The position numbers and the translations under genes were made by a program. From assembly GCF_018474015.1 (NCBI RefSeq), contig NZ_JAHCSG010000006.1, positions 124,001-188,000 on the forward strand: a stretch of 64,000 bases of DNA, read 5' to 3'. The DNA comes from Williamsia sp. CHRR-6. Lineage in GTDB: Bacteria > Actinomycetota > Actinomycetes > Mycobacteriales > Mycobacteriaceae. Positions 8,516-17,309 of this stretch are shown one piece after another (within the stretch, counting starts at the first letter, position 1; each line of letters begins with the position of its first letter). Under the pieces are notes generated by a model, which saw only the letters and a program-made list of their open reading frames with translations, made no database searches and was not told where the DNA came from.

Positions 8516-9694
8516 TCAGCCCTTGATCTCGGTCCACGCCTTGGCCCACTTCGAGTAGTCGGCGCAGGTCACATCGGTACGTCCGTCGACACACTTGGCC
8601 ACGGGAGTCCGCCAGTACCAGAGCTTCTCGGCGAACTCCTTGTCGCCGGCGCGGTAGGTGGAGCAGAAGTTGGGGTCGGAGGCGAACTGGCAGGCCTCCT
8701 GGCTCGACGGTGCCTCGCCAAAGTACTCGGTGGCCTGGGCGTTGACCTTCGGTGAGCTGATGTAGTCGAGCCATGCGTAGGCGCAGTTGATGTTCTTGGC
8801 GCGCGAGGAGACCATCCACGTATCCGACCAGCCCGTCGCGCCCTCGGTCGGGACGATCGCCTTGACCTTCGCCTTGGTGATCGAGTTGACGATGACCTGC
8901 CAGGTGGTGCCGATGACCGAATCGCCGGTCTCGAAGGCCGACACCTCCTTGAGATAGTCCGACCAGTACTCGCCGACGTTGCTTCGCTGACTCTTGAGCA
9001 GATCCACGGTGGCCGCGAACTGCTTGTCGTCCAACGCATACGGGTTCTTGATGCCCAGCTCCGGCTTCGTCTTCATCAGATAGAGTGCCGCGTCGGCGAT
9101 ATAGATCGGTGAATCGTAGGCGGTCACCTTGCCCTTGTACTTCGAGGCGCCGTCGAACACCGAGGACCACGACGTCGGCGCCGGTGACACCTTCTCCTCG
9201 TTGTACATCAGCAGATTCGCGCCGTAGCCGTGCGGAATCCCGTAGCTCTTGCCGTCGAAAGTATTCCACTCCCGATTCTTCAAGAAGTCGAAGATCTTGG
9301 CGTAGTTGGGCACCAGACCGGTGTTCACCGGCGCGGCCTGCTTGGAGGCGACCATCCGGGCGGTCAGGTCACCCGAGGCGACCACGACGTCGTAAGAACC
9401 CGACTTCGCGAGGTTGAACGCCTCGTCGGAGGTGCCGTAGGTCTTGGAGGTCACCTTGCACCCGGTCTGCTTCTCGAAACCGCTGACCCAGTTGACTTTC
9501 GGATCGTTGCTACCGTTCTCGACATAGCCAGGCCAGGCCAGGATCGATACGCGGCCCTCGGTCGTGCCGAGCTTGGTGGGTGCAGAGGTGGACGTGTCGG
9601 AGTCGCTGCTACACGCGGCGCTGACACTGATCAGCGCCGCGACCGCGACGAGGGTTCCCAGTCGTGTGGTTGCGCTGGAGTTGGACGTGCTCAT
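8516..9694 (-). CDS. Polyamine-type ABC substrate-binding lipoprotein, PotD/PotF-like
   Basis: This 392-residue extracytoplasmic binding protein begins with a signal peptide ending in the lipobox SAAC, with the lipidated cysteine at about residue 28. The mature part is a class I solute-binding protein of the spermidine/putrescine group (ILAWPGYVENG, SYDVVVASGDLTARM, IPHGYGANLLMYN). ATG at 9694 is chosen because GGCGGAG lies about 8 bases upstream and the signal peptide begins just after; the longer frame to 9748 would put 18 polar residues ahead of it. The ligand is probably a polyamine or related amine, inferred from family and from the gabT-like neighbour. Confidence 0.87.
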   Translation of the reverse strand: MSTSNSSATTRLGTLVAVAALISVSAACSSDSDTSTSAPTKLGTTEGRVSILAWPGYVENGSNDPKVNWVSGFEKQTGCKVTSKTYGTSDEAFNLAKSGSYDVVVASGDLTARMVASKQAAPVNTGLVPNYAKIFDFLKNREWNTFDGKSYGIPHGYGANLLMYNEEKVSPAPTSWSSVFDGASKYKGKVTAYDSPIYIADAALYLMKTKPELGIKNPYALDDKQFAATVDLLKSQRSNVGEYWSDYLKEVSAFETGDSVIGTTWQVIVNSITKAKVKAIVPTEGATGWSDTWMVSSRAKNINCAYAWLDYISSPKVNAQATEYFGEAPSSQEACQFASDPNFCSTYRAGDKEFAEKLWYWRTPVAKCVDGRTDVTCADYSKWAKAWTEIKG

Positions 9695-9774
9695 GGTTGT
9701 CTCCGCCTGTCGTGAGGATGATGGATGATGGAAGAGCCTGTGGGGCAATGCGCCTGACCGTTGATCAGGACGTG

Positions 9775-9788
9775 GGCACCCAGGTGCC
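9775..9788 (-). other. Hairpin between ATPase and binding-protein genes
   Basis: GGCACC and GGTGCC form an inverted repeat beginning 7 bases after the ATPase stop codon (- strand) inside the 100-bp gap before the binding-protein gene. The two-base centre means about 5 bp can really pair. Such a stem may trim or partly terminate the message so that binding protein is made in excess; this is an inference. Confidence 0.35.
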
Positions 9789-9794
9789 GAGGGG

Positions 9795-10862
9795 TCAAGA
9801 CAATGCGACGAGGTCGCGTTCGTTCCAGCTGGCGATCACCGCAGCGCCTCGCTCGCCGTCGTCGGACTCGCCTGCTCCCTGCTCCAGGACGATCAGCCCC
9901 GTACCGTCGTCGAGCCGCACGTGCACCCGGTGGCCGCTGCCGAGGTAGATGCTCTCGACGATGACCCCGCGGCGGGCGATGGTGCCCGCCGTCGAAGTGG
10001 TGGGCCCACCGCCATCGGTGCGCAGGGTGATCCGCTCCGGGCGAAGTGCGAACGTGCCACTGCGGCCCAACAACCCGACGGAGGTGGCGTCGTCGAAGAT
10101 GTTCGAGGTGCCGACGAACGACGCGACGTATCTCGATGTGGGTTTCTCGTAGATCTGCTGCGGAGTCCCCAATTGGACCACCGACCCGTTGTTGAACACT
10201 GCCACCCGGTCGCTGAGGGTGAGTGCCTCTTCCTGGTCGTGGGTGACGAAGACGAAGGTGATGCCGAGGTCGCGCTGCAATTGTTTGAGCTCCACCTGCA
10301 TCTGCTCGCGCAGTTTCAGATCGAGTGCACCGAGCGGCTCGTCGAGAAGCAGCACCCGGGGGGTGACCACCATCGCGCGGGCGAGGGCCACACGTTGGCG
10401 CTGTCCGCCCGAAAGCTGGTGGGGTCGCCGATCGGCCAGGTGTGCCAGCTGCACGGTGCCCAGCGCCTCGAGCGCCTCGGTCCGGCGCCGAGACTTGCCC
10501 ACCCCCCGCACGCGCAGCCCGTAGGCGACGTTGTCCAGGACCGTCATGTGTGGGAAGAGCGCGTAGTCCTGAAAGACGGTGTTCACGTCGCGGTCGAACG
10601 GGGCGACGCCGGTGACGTCGGTGCCCGCGAGTGTGATCGTTCCCGATGTCGGTTGCTCAAAGCCCGCGATCAGGCGCAGAACGGTGGTCTTGCCCGAGCC
10701 CGAGGGACCCAGCATCGAGAAGAACTCCCCGTCTGCGATGTCGAGATCAAGGTTGTCGACGGCCGCGACGTCCCCGAAGGTCTTGGTCACCCCGCGCATC
10801 GAGATCGCGGGCGTGACAGCCGCTTTCGATGATCGGGTGGTGGCAGCGGTACTCGTCGTCAT
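9795..10862 (-). CDS. ABC transporter ATPase, PotA-like
   Basis: A 355-residue ATPase that powers the importer. It contains Walker A GPSGSGKTT, the Q-loop region FQDYALFPHMTVLDNV, the signature LSGGQRQRV, Walker B VLLLDEPLGALD, a switch HDQEEAL, and a C-terminal TOBE-2 domain, the order typical of PotA. ATG at 10862 is chosen because the domain begins soon after. The open frame up to 11222 runs antisense through the GntR gene and was not used. It is the promoter-proximal gene of the four-gene - strand operon and is divergent from the GntR regulator. Confidence 0.92.
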   Translation of the reverse strand: MTTSTAATTRSSKAAVTPAISMRGVTKTFGDVAAVDNLDLDIADGEFFSMLGPSGSGKTTVLRLIAGFEQPTSGTITLAGTDVTGVAPFDRDVNTVFQDYALFPHMTVLDNVAYGLRVRGVGKSRRRTEALEALGTVQLAHLADRRPHQLSGGQRQRVALARAMVVTPRVLLLDEPLGALDLKLREQMQVELKQLQRDLGITFVFVTHDQEEALTLSDRVAVFNNGSVVQLGTPQQIYEKPTSRYVASFVGTSNIFDDATSVGLLGRSGTFALRPERITLRTDGGGPTTSTAGTIARRGVIVESIYLGSGHRVHVRLDDGTGLIVLEQGAGESDDGERGAAVIASWNERDLVALS

Positions 10863-11034
10863 CAGTCGCAGGTCCGTTCCATCGTCCCGGCTCGTGGAGG
10901 ACAGCACGGCCGGATCGCTATAAGATATAGAACTAGATGTTAAAAGCCCAGTGTTTTTTGTTAGCACTCGGTAACGACGTGGAAGCCATCTGGCGCGCAC
11001 CCGTGTCTTTCGCCCCGCCGACAGGAGGTCGCCG
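10863..11034. promoter_or_regulatory. Divergent promoter region between importer operon and GntR gene
   Basis: This 172-bp gap is conspicuously A+T-rich around 10915-10985. It contains the inverted repeat CTATA-AGA-TATAG at 10918-10930, a plausible operator for the adjacent GntR protein, and a T6 run at 10953-10958. On the - strand the same region offers a TATCTT or TATAG-type -10. A strong AGGAGG lies before the GntR ATG. Operator assignment is inferred from position and symmetry. Confidence 0.4.
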
Positions 11035-11778
11035 ATGGAGGCCAGACGTCTGACCACGACCCGAGCACGCGCGGCCATCTTTGCGCCCATCGCTGCCGAG
11101 GGCAGGGCAGCGATGGTCGAACAACGCCTCGGCGAGGCGATCCGATCTGGCGTGCTCGACGACGGGGAGCGGCTGCCCAGTGAGCCTGAACTGGCCGCGA
11201 TGCTCGGGGTCGCCACGGTCACCGCACGCGAGGCGTTGACCGGTTTGCGCAGTCAGGGTCTGGTGGTGACCACCCGCGGTCGCGGAGGCGGCAGCTTCGT
11301 GTGTCGGCCTCCGGTCACCACCGACGCTCACGACACGCGTCGCCTCGCCTCGATGAGTCGGGTGGAACTGCGCGACCGAGGGGTGATGTACCGACTGATC
11401 GCCACGGGCATCGCCGAGCTCGCGGCTGAGCGTGCCGACCCCTACGACGTGGAGTTCCTGCACTCGCTGCTGCCCGCCGAAGACGATGACGACGTAGGGC
11501 GGTGGCGGCGGGCCGATGCCGAACTGTCACTGTCGATCGCCGCTCTCACCCACTCAGCCAGGGTGACAAGGGAGTTCGTCACCCTTGAGGCCGACTTCGG
11601 GTCGCTGTTGCGTATCCCGCTGGCCGACCGCGATTGCCGGGTGCAGGTGGCGCACCACCATCGCGCCATCATCGCCGCGATCGCCGACCGCGATGGTGAG
11701 GCCGCGCGTCGACGGATGCGCGTGCATGTCACCGAGGCACTCGAACGCGTCGCCGAGATCCATGCGACAGTGCGATGA
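11035..11778 (+). CDS. GntR-family regulator with FCD domain
   Basis: A 247-residue FadR/FCD-type GntR regulator. Residues about 22-90 form the winged helix-turn-helix (LPSEPELAAMLGVATVTARE, GRGGGSFV). The C-terminal FCD effector domain ends with HHRAIIAAIADRD and HVTEAL. The first FCD position that usually carries a metal-binding His after an Asp reads DAELSL here, so the metal site may be incomplete. AGGAGG just upstream supports ATG 11035. It is divergent from the ABC importer and probably controls it; the Cache-domain gene follows after 40 bases. Confidence 0.88.
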   Translation: MEARRLTTTRARAAIFAPIAAEGRAAMVEQRLGEAIRSGVLDDGERLPSEPELAAMLGVATVTAREALTGLRSQGLVVTTRGRGGGSFVCRPPVTTDAHDTRRLASMSRVELRDRGVMYRLIATGIAELAAERADPYDVEFLHSLLPAEDDDDVGRWRRADAELSLSIAALTHSARVTREFVTLEADFGSLLRIPLADRDCRVQVAHHHRAIIAAIADRDGEAARRRMRVHVTEALERVAEIHATVR

Positions 11779-11818
11779 TCAGCCGGCACGCGCGGCGTGC
11801 GCGAGAACAGGGGGCGAT

Positions 11819-12529
11819 GTGAGGGCGACACGCGAGAGTGACCTGGCCGCCTGTGCGGCCACGGTCGAGCGCTATTTCGATGCCGTGGAATCCGAACTCG
11901 TCGCCGTTCGGCAGACGCTGGTGGCGCTGTTCAGCCACGGGCCGGTGACAGCCGCCGCGGCGAGCGCCGCCATCGAGGATCGTGTTCGCCGGCACCTTCG
12001 TACCTCGCCGATCATCGGCGCCGGTTATGTGGCCGCGCCCGGTGCGCTGGCCGATCGCTCGCTCTACCTGGCCTGGTGGCAGGGTCAGGACGAGACGTTG
12101 CTCGCCGATCACACTCCGTCGCACGGATCGGATTTCGATTACACCCGCAACGAGTGGTTCCGAACGCCCTCGATGAGCAGGCATCCGCATGTCACCGGCC
12201 CGTATGTGGATTTCGTGTGTTCCGACGAGTACGTCATGACCCACACCGTGCCGGTGATCGTCGACGGCGAGATGCTGGGGGTGGTAGGCGCCGACACCCT
12301 CGTGGAAACGCTGGAGGACCTCTTCCTCGACGAATTCCGTTCTGCTCGAGCGACGTTGGTCAACAGCCATGGGCGGGCGATCGTCTCGGCCGATCCTCAT
12401 GTGGCCACCGGTGACCTGATCGAGGCCGATGCTGCGGTCGATCACCTCGCTTGCACTCGGCTGCCGCTGCGGTTGATCGGACTCGACGGCGCACGACAGG
12501 TCGCCGCCCCCGCGCAAACATCTCGTTAA
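11819..12529 (+). CDS. Stand-alone soluble Cache (PDC-type) sensor protein
   Basis: A 236-residue protein. An N-terminal helix (about residues 5-55) is followed by a PDC/Cache fold: IIGAGYVAAP, YLAWWQG, DYTRNEWFRTP, GPYVDFVCSDEYVMTHTVPV and GVVGADTLVETLE. In chemoreceptors and sensor kinases this fold is extracellular and tethered to an output domain. Here there is no signal peptide, membrane span or output domain, so the product should be a cytoplasmic ligand-binding protein. GTG 11819 follows an AGGGGG. It probably shares a transcript with the GntR gene and may sense the imported amine, which is inference. The frame upstream overlaps GntR and was not used. Confidence 0.75.
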   Translation: MRATRESDLAACAATVERYFDAVESELVAVRQTLVALFSHGPVTAAAASAAIEDRVRRHLRTSPIIGAGYVAAPGALADRSLYLAWWQGQDETLLADHTPSHGSDFDYTRNEWFRTPSMSRHPHVTGPYVDFVCSDEYVMTHTVPVIVDGEMLGVVGADTLVETLEDLFLDEFRSARATLVNSHGRAIVSADPHVATGDLIEADAAVDHLACTRLPLRLIGLDGARQVAAPAQTSR

Positions 12530-12649
12530 GGCCGCAGGTGAGAGCGTCGAAAGGGCGTTAACACCGCGGACTGGCTGCACATCGCGGTCCACGATCGACT
12601 GCGCAGGTCGGGCCGACGAAGAGCCCGGCCGCCCAACGTAGGAGTTCGT
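12530..12649 (+). promoter_or_regulatory. Leader and promoter region of the kdp operon
   Basis: The 120-bp gap before the kdp block must hold its promoter and any KdpE site. An inverted repeat at 12606-12630 (arms GGTCGGGC and GCCCGGCC, one wobble, 9-base loop) ends ten bases before the AGGAG that serves the first small ORF. No c-di-AMP riboswitch or other known RNA element was recognised. Confidence 0.35.
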
Positions 12650-12742
12650 GTGGCGGATCTGATGTTCGTGCTCACCATCCTGGGCCTCTTCGGTCTGTGT
12701 GTTCTGGTGTTGCGCTTCGTCTCGGCAAGGATGTCCCGATGA
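12650..12742 (+). CDS. Small predicted membrane protein upstream of kdpF
   Basis: A 30-residue ORF starting at GTG 12650, read as MADLMFVLTILGLFGL and ending VSARMSR. It has one hydrophobic segment (about residues 4-24) and a positively charged C-terminus. AGGAG at 12640-12644 is well placed, and its TGA overlaps the kdpF ATG (ATGA), so translation of the two is coupled. It is not KdpF, which follows. I recall similar short proteins ahead of kdpF in other actinobacteria but cannot verify this here. A role as an additional small Kdp-associated subunit is inference. Confidence 0.6.
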   Translation: MADLMFVLTILGLFGLCVLVLRFVSARMSR

Positions 12743-12837
12743 CCGCGGCCGGCGTGATCAACGTCGTACTGCTGGTGGTGGTGGTCGCGGTCGCGGTGTA
12801 TCTCGTCGCCGCTCTGCTCTACCCCGAGAGGTTCTGA
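12739..12837 (+). CDS. kdpF: Potassium-transporting ATPase small subunit KdpF
   Basis: KdpF is the tiny membrane peptide that stabilises the KdpFABC K+ pump. The 32-residue product has one hydrophobic helix and ends with the family hallmark LLYPERF (usually L.PE.F). An AAGGA lies upstream and the ATG overlaps the previous stop. kdpA begins 5 bases after its TGA. Confidence 0.9.
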   Translation: MTAAGVINVVLLVVVVAVAVYLVAALLYPERF

Positions 12838-12842
12838 ACGGC

Positions 12843-14528
12843 GTGAACTCGACTCTTGCCGCCGCGCTGCAGTTCGCCTCGGTGATCGTGGTGCTCGGCC
12901 TTTTCTATGTGCCCCTAGGCGATTACATGGCGCGGGTGTTCACCTCCGGTCGCGACCTCGCTGTCGAGCGCTGGTTCTACCGGGCTGTTCGGGTGAATCC
13001 GACCGGACGTCAGACCTGGGTCGGGTACACCACTGCGCTGCTTGCCTTCTCGCTGGTGGGGGTGTTGTTCCTCTATGTGCTGCAGCGCATCCAGGGTCAT
13101 CTACCGGGTTCGGGTGGGCGTCCTGGCGTGCCCAGTGCGATGGCGTTCAACACCGCGGTCTCCTTCGTCACCAACACCAACTGGCAGTCGTATACGCCCG
13201 AGGCGGTGATGGGCAACCTCACCACCGCAGGAGGGCTGGCGGTGCAGAACTTCCTGTCGGCCGCAGTCGGTCTCGCGGTCGCGGTCGCACTGATCCGCGG
13301 GATCATCTCGGCGTCGGGATCTGGTGAGCTGGGCAACTTCTGGGTGGATGTGGTCCGTGCCACTCTGCGAATCCTGTTGCCGCTCAGCCTGATCTTCGCT
13401 GTGTTGCTGGTGGCCCAGGGCGTGGTGCAGTCCTGGCACTCGGGGTTTGACTTCACCGGACTCGACGGCGCCAAGGGACAGGCGGTGGTCGGCCCGTTCG
13501 CCTCGCAGGAGGCGATCAAAGAGCTCGGTACCAACGGCGGTGGAACACTGGCCACCAACTCGGCGCACCCGTTCGAGAACCCCACCCCGCTGACCAACAT
13601 CGCCCAGATCATCGCGTTGCTGCTGATCCCGGTGTGCCTGACGCGCACCTACTCGACGATGGTCGCCGACCGGCGTCAGGGCCTGACGATCCTTGCCGTG
13701 ATGACCACCCTGTTCGGCATCATGTTGACCATCGCCTGGAGCTTCGAGGAACGCACCAGCGGCGTCGCGGGCACCGCGGCCGGGGCCATGATGGAAGGCA
13801 AGGAGCAGCGGTTCGGGATACCGGCCTCGGTTCTCTACGCCGTGGCCACCACCGGTACCTCGACCGGTGCCGTCAACTCCCAACACGACAGTTTTTCGGC
13901 CGCATCCGGCGGGGCGGTCCTGTGGAACATGTTGCTCGGTGAGGTGGCTCCCGGCGGTGTCGGCACCGGCCTGTACGGGATCCTCGTGCTGGCGATCATC
14001 GCGGTGTTCGTCGGTGGACTGTTGGTGGGCCGGACCCCAGAATTCCTCGGCAAGCGCATCGGTCAACGCGAGATCACCGTCGCCGCCCTGTCGATCCTGA
14101 TCATGCCTGCGCTGGTGCTCGTCGGCAGCGCGATCACCGTGACCTTGTCCTCGACCACCGGATTCCAGGGCAACAGCGGCGATCCTGGGACACCGGGATC
14201 CATCCATGGGTTCACCGAGGTCCTCTACGCCTACGCCTCGGCATCGAACAACAACGGCAGCGCCTTCGGTGGCCTGACCGTCACCAGCGACTGGTTTCAG
14301 ACCTCGCTGGGGGTGGCCATGCTTTTGGGTCGGTTCCTACCGATCGTGTTCACCCTCGCACTGGCTGGTCTGTTGGCCGTCCAGAAACCCAAACCGGCGT
14401 CCACAGCCACGCTACCCACCCACGGAGCGCTGTACACCGGCCTGTTGACGGCCACCATCGTGCTGGTTGCCGGACTCACCTTCTTCCCGGCTCTGGCGCT
14501 GGGGCCCATCGCGGAGGCACTCGCATGA
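12843..14528 (+). CDS. kdpA: Potassium-transporting ATPase subunit KdpA
   Basis: KdpA is the K+-selective channel-like subunit of the KdpFABC complex in the cytoplasmic membrane, active when K+ is scarce. From GTG 12843 the product has 561 residues, matching the usual length of about 557, with about ten membrane segments. Selectivity-filter-like segments include [17 protein letters not shown] and [11 protein letters not shown]-type text ([11 protein letters not shown]). The open frame reaches back to 12699 but would overlap kdpF. The TGA overlaps the kdpB ATG. Confidence 0.95.
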   Translation: MNSTLAAALQFASVIVVLGLFYVPLGDYMARVFTSGRDLAVERWFYRAVRVNPTGRQTWVGYTTALLAFSLVGVLFLYVLQRIQGHLPGSGGRPGVPSAMAFNTAVSFVTNTNWQSYTPEAVMGNLTTAGGLAVQNFLSAAVGLAVAVALIRGIISASGSGELGNFWVDVVRATLRILLPLSLIFAVLLVAQGVVQSWHSGFDFTGLDGAKGQAVVGPFASQEAIKELGTNGGGTLATNSAHPFENPTPLTNIAQIIALLLIPVCLTRTYSTMVADRRQGLTILAVMTTLFGIMLTIAWSFEERTSGVAGTAAGAMMEGKEQRFGIPASVLYAVATTGTSTGAVNSQHDSFSAASGGAVLWNMLLGEVAPGGVGTGLYGILVLAIIAVFVGGLLVGRTPEFLGKRIGQREITVAALSILIMPALVLVGSAITVTLSSTTGFQGNSGDPGTPGSIHGFTEVLYAYASASNNNGSAFGGLTVTSDWFQTSLGVAMLLGRFLPIVFTLALAGLLAVQKPKPASTATLPTHGALYTGLLTATIVLVAGLTFFPALALGPIAEALA

Positions 14529-16618
14529 CAATCACCGACACCGAGAGCACCACGGCGGCAGGTGAACCCGCCGAACTGGTCACCACGGGCGCATTCTCTG
14601 CCGTGCAGTTGATCAAGGCCGTCCCGGACGCGGTGCGCAAGTTGACCCCGCGCGATCAAGCTCGCAACCCGGTCATGTTCGTCGTGTACCTCGGCGCGAT
14701 CATCACCACCCTCCTGGCCATCGGCGACTCGTCGGTGTTCTCCTGGGCGATCGCTTTCTGGTTGTGGTTCACGGTGTTGTTCGCCAACCTCGCCGAGGCG
14801 GTCGCCGAGGGCCGCGGCAAAGCGCAGGCCGCCAGCCTGCGAAAGGTCAAGCGCGACACGGTAGCCCGCCGCATCGGGGCCGATGGCTCCATCACCGAGG
14901 TGCCCGGTGGCGAACTGGTCATCGGCGATCGCATCGTGGTGGAGGCCGGCGAGGTGATCGCCGGTGACGGCGACGTGGTCGAGGGCATCGCGACGGTCGA
15001 CGAGTCGGCGATCACCGGTGAATCCGCCCCGGTCATCCGGGAATCCGGCGGCGATCGGTGTGCAGTGACCGGTGGCACGGTGGTGCTCTCGGACCGCATC
15101 GTCGTCCAGATCTCCACCGCACCCGGGGAGTCGTTCGTCGACCGGATGATCGCCCTGGTCGAAGGCGCGTCACGCACCAAGACGCCCAACGAGATCGCAC
15201 TCGACATCCTGCTGGCCAGCCTGACCATCATCTTCCTGCTCGCCGTCGTGGCGGTGGGGCCGATGCAGCAGTACGCCGGTGAAACCCCCGATCCGATCCG
15301 ACTGATCGCCCTGCTGGTCTGTCTGATCCCCACCACCATCGGTGCGCTGCTGTCGTCGATCGGTATCGCCGGCATGGACCGGCTGGTGCAGCGCAACGTG
15401 TTGGCCATGTCGGGTCGCGCGGTCGAGGCGGCCGGCGACATCGACACGCTGCTGATGGACAAGACCGGGACCATCACCTTCGGTAACCGGCGCGCGACCT
15501 CATTCGTCGCCGCCCCAGGTGTGTCGGTGGACGAGATCGCGCGTGCGGCATGCCTTTCGAGCCTGGGGGACGACACTCCCGAGGGCCGCAGCATCATCGA
15601 TCTCGCACGCGACGACTACGGCGTCGACGTGGCCGCACTGACCCCCGATCCCGGGACCGCAGACATCGTGGCCTTCACCGCCGAGACCCGGATGAGTGGG
15701 CTGGATCTGGCCGCCACCGATCACGCCATCCGTAAGGGCGCCGCAGACGCGGTGATCCGGTGGGCGCGTGAGGGCGGGACAACAGCTCCCGTCGAGGTGA
15801 CCGATGCGGTCGATCAGATTGCGGGCAGCGGCGGCACGCCGCTGGTGGTCGCCCAACGCACCGGCACCGATCCGGTGGCGGTGCTCGGTGTCATCGCACT
15901 GTCGGACGTGGTGAAACCCGGTATGGCGCAACGCTTCGAGCAGATGCGGGCGATGGGTATACGCACCGTGATGGTCACCGGCGACAACCCGCGGACCGCG
16001 GCCGCCATCGCTGCCACCGCAGGCGTGGACGACTTCGTGTCCGAAGCCACGCCGGAAGACAAGCTGGCGTTGATCCGCAAGGAACAGACCGGAGGTCGGC
16101 TGGTGGCCATGACCGGCGACGGCACCAATGATGCGCCGGCCCTGGCCCAAGCCGACGTGGGCCTGGCGATGAACACCGGGACCTCGGCGGCCAAAGAGGC
16201 CGGCAACATGGTCGACCTCGACTCCGACCCCACCAAGTTGATCGACGTGGTGGCCATCGGCAAACAGCTACTGATCACCCGCGGTGCGCTGACGACCTTC
16301 TCGTTGGCCAACGATCTGGCCAAGTACTTCGCCATCCTGCCCGCGCTGTTCTCGGGCATTTATCCCCAGCTCGACGACCTCAACGTCATGCGACTGCACT
16401 CGGCGGAGTCGGCGATCACCTCGGCGGTGATCTTCAACGCGCTGATCATCATCGCGCTGATCCCGCTGTCGCTGCGCGGCGTTCGATACCGGCCCAGCTC
16501 GGCCTCGGCGCTGCTCGGTCGCAACCTGCTCATCTACGGCGTCGGTGGCGTCGTCTCGCCGTTCGTCGGGATCTGGCTCATCGATCTCGTCGTCCGTTTC
16601 ATCCCGGGAATGGGGTAG
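14525..16618 (+). CDS. kdpB: Potassium-transporting P-type ATPase subunit KdpB
   Basis: KdpB is the catalytic P-type ATPase that drives K+ uptake through KdpA. The 697-residue protein carries the actuator motif TGES, the phosphorylated aspartate in [10 protein letters not shown], and the hinge motif [16 protein letters not shown], plus about seven membrane segments. Its ATG overlaps the kdpA stop as ATGA and kdpC follows after 6 bases. Confidence 0.97.
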   Translation: MTITDTESTTAAGEPAELVTTGAFSAVQLIKAVPDAVRKLTPRDQARNPVMFVVYLGAIITTLLAIGDSSVFSWAIAFWLWFTVLFANLAEAVAEGRGKAQAASLRKVKRDTVARRIGADGSITEVPGGELVIGDRIVVEAGEVIAGDGDVVEGIATVDESAITGESAPVIRESGGDRCAVTGGTVVLSDRIVVQISTAPGESFVDRMIALVEGASRTKTPNEIALDILLASLTIIFLLAVVAVGPMQQYAGETPDPIRLIALLVCLIPTTIGALLSSIGIAGMDRLVQRNVLAMSGRAVEAAGDIDTLLMDKTGTITFGNRRATSFVAAPGVSVDEIARAACLSSLGDDTPEGRSIIDLARDDYGVDVAALTPDPGTADIVAFTAETRMSGLDLAATDHAIRKGAADAVIRWAREGGTTAPVEVTDAVDQIAGSGGTPLVVAQRTGTDPVAVLGVIALSDVVKPGMAQRFEQMRAMGIRTVMVTGDNPRTAAAIAATAGVDDFVSEATPEDKLALIRKEQTGGRLVAMTGDGTNDAPALAQADVGLAMNTGTSAAKEAGNMVDLDSDPTKLIDVVAIGKQLLITRGALTTFSLANDLAKYFAILPALFSGIYPQLDDLNVMRLHSAESAITSAVIFNALIIIALIPLSLRGVRYRPSSASALLGRNLLIYGVGGVVSPFVGIWLIDLVVRFIPGMG

Positions 16619-16624
16619 CCCACA

Positions 16625-17251
16625 ATGCTCGTCTTCCGACTCTTCGGTCGTCAGTTCCTGGTCGGTCTGGCTGTTCTCATCGGCCTCACCGTGATCCTCG
16701 GTGCGGTGTATCCCGCTGCCGTCTGGGGAATCTCGCGAGTGGTCTCGGCGAAGGCCGAGGGCTCGAAGGTGACCGATCGCAACGGGTGCGTGGTCGGCTC
16801 GGGGCTGCTCGGCATTGATCCGAAGGCTCCCAAGGGTGCGCCGGATCCCTACCTACACGCGCGCGTCGTGGGTTCGGCCGACGACCCCTTCGCGACGGGC
16901 GATCCGTCGGCGTCTGCGGCCAGCCAACAGGGACCCAACAGCGAGAAACTGCTGGGCTGGATCAACGCTCGGCGTACCGCCATCGCCGCTCGCGAAGGCG
17001 TGTCGCCCGAGCGCGTGCCCGCCGATGCGGTGACCGGGCCGGGTTCTGGTCTCGACCCCGACATCAGCATCGCCTACGCCCGGCTGCAGGCGCCACGGAT
17101 CGCCCGCGTCACCGGGATGTCACTGGAGCGGGTGCGCGCGATCATCGACGAGCACACCAGCGGACGGCAGTTGGGGTTCTTGGGGCAGCCGCGGGTCAAC
17201 GTGCTGAAGGTGAACGTCGGGCTCGGGCTCGTTGCGGCCACGTGCCAGTAG
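16625..17251 (+). CDS. kdpC: Potassium-transporting ATPase subunit KdpC
   Basis: KdpC is the single-span accessory subunit that stabilises the KdpFABC complex and aids nucleotide binding. The 208-residue product has one N-terminal membrane helix (about residues 8-32), the conserved SAAS-containing segment SASAASQQGPNSEKL, GPGSGLDPDIS, and the C-terminal VNVLKVNVGL. All match the family. kdpD begins 58 bases downstream on the same strand. Confidence 0.95.
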   Translation: MLVFRLFGRQFLVGLAVLIGLTVILGAVYPAAVWGISRVVSAKAEGSKVTDRNGCVVGSGLLGIDPKAPKGAPDPYLHARVVGSADDPFATGDPSASAASQQGPNSEKLLGWINARRTAIAAREGVSPERVPADAVTGPGSGLDPDISIAYARLQAPRIARVTGMSLERVRAIIDEHTSGRQLGFLGQPRVNVLKVNVGLGLVAATCQ

Positions 17252-17309
17252 GTACCCCGAGCTGGTGCGGCGGTGGCACGTCGAGGCATCGGTGGAGGAA
17301 GATCAGGCG

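Noticed and set aside
12530-12649. c-di-AMP (ydaO-type) riboswitch ahead of kdp
   Set aside because: The 120-base gap is too short and shows only one hairpin; the conserved core of that riboswitch was not recognised.
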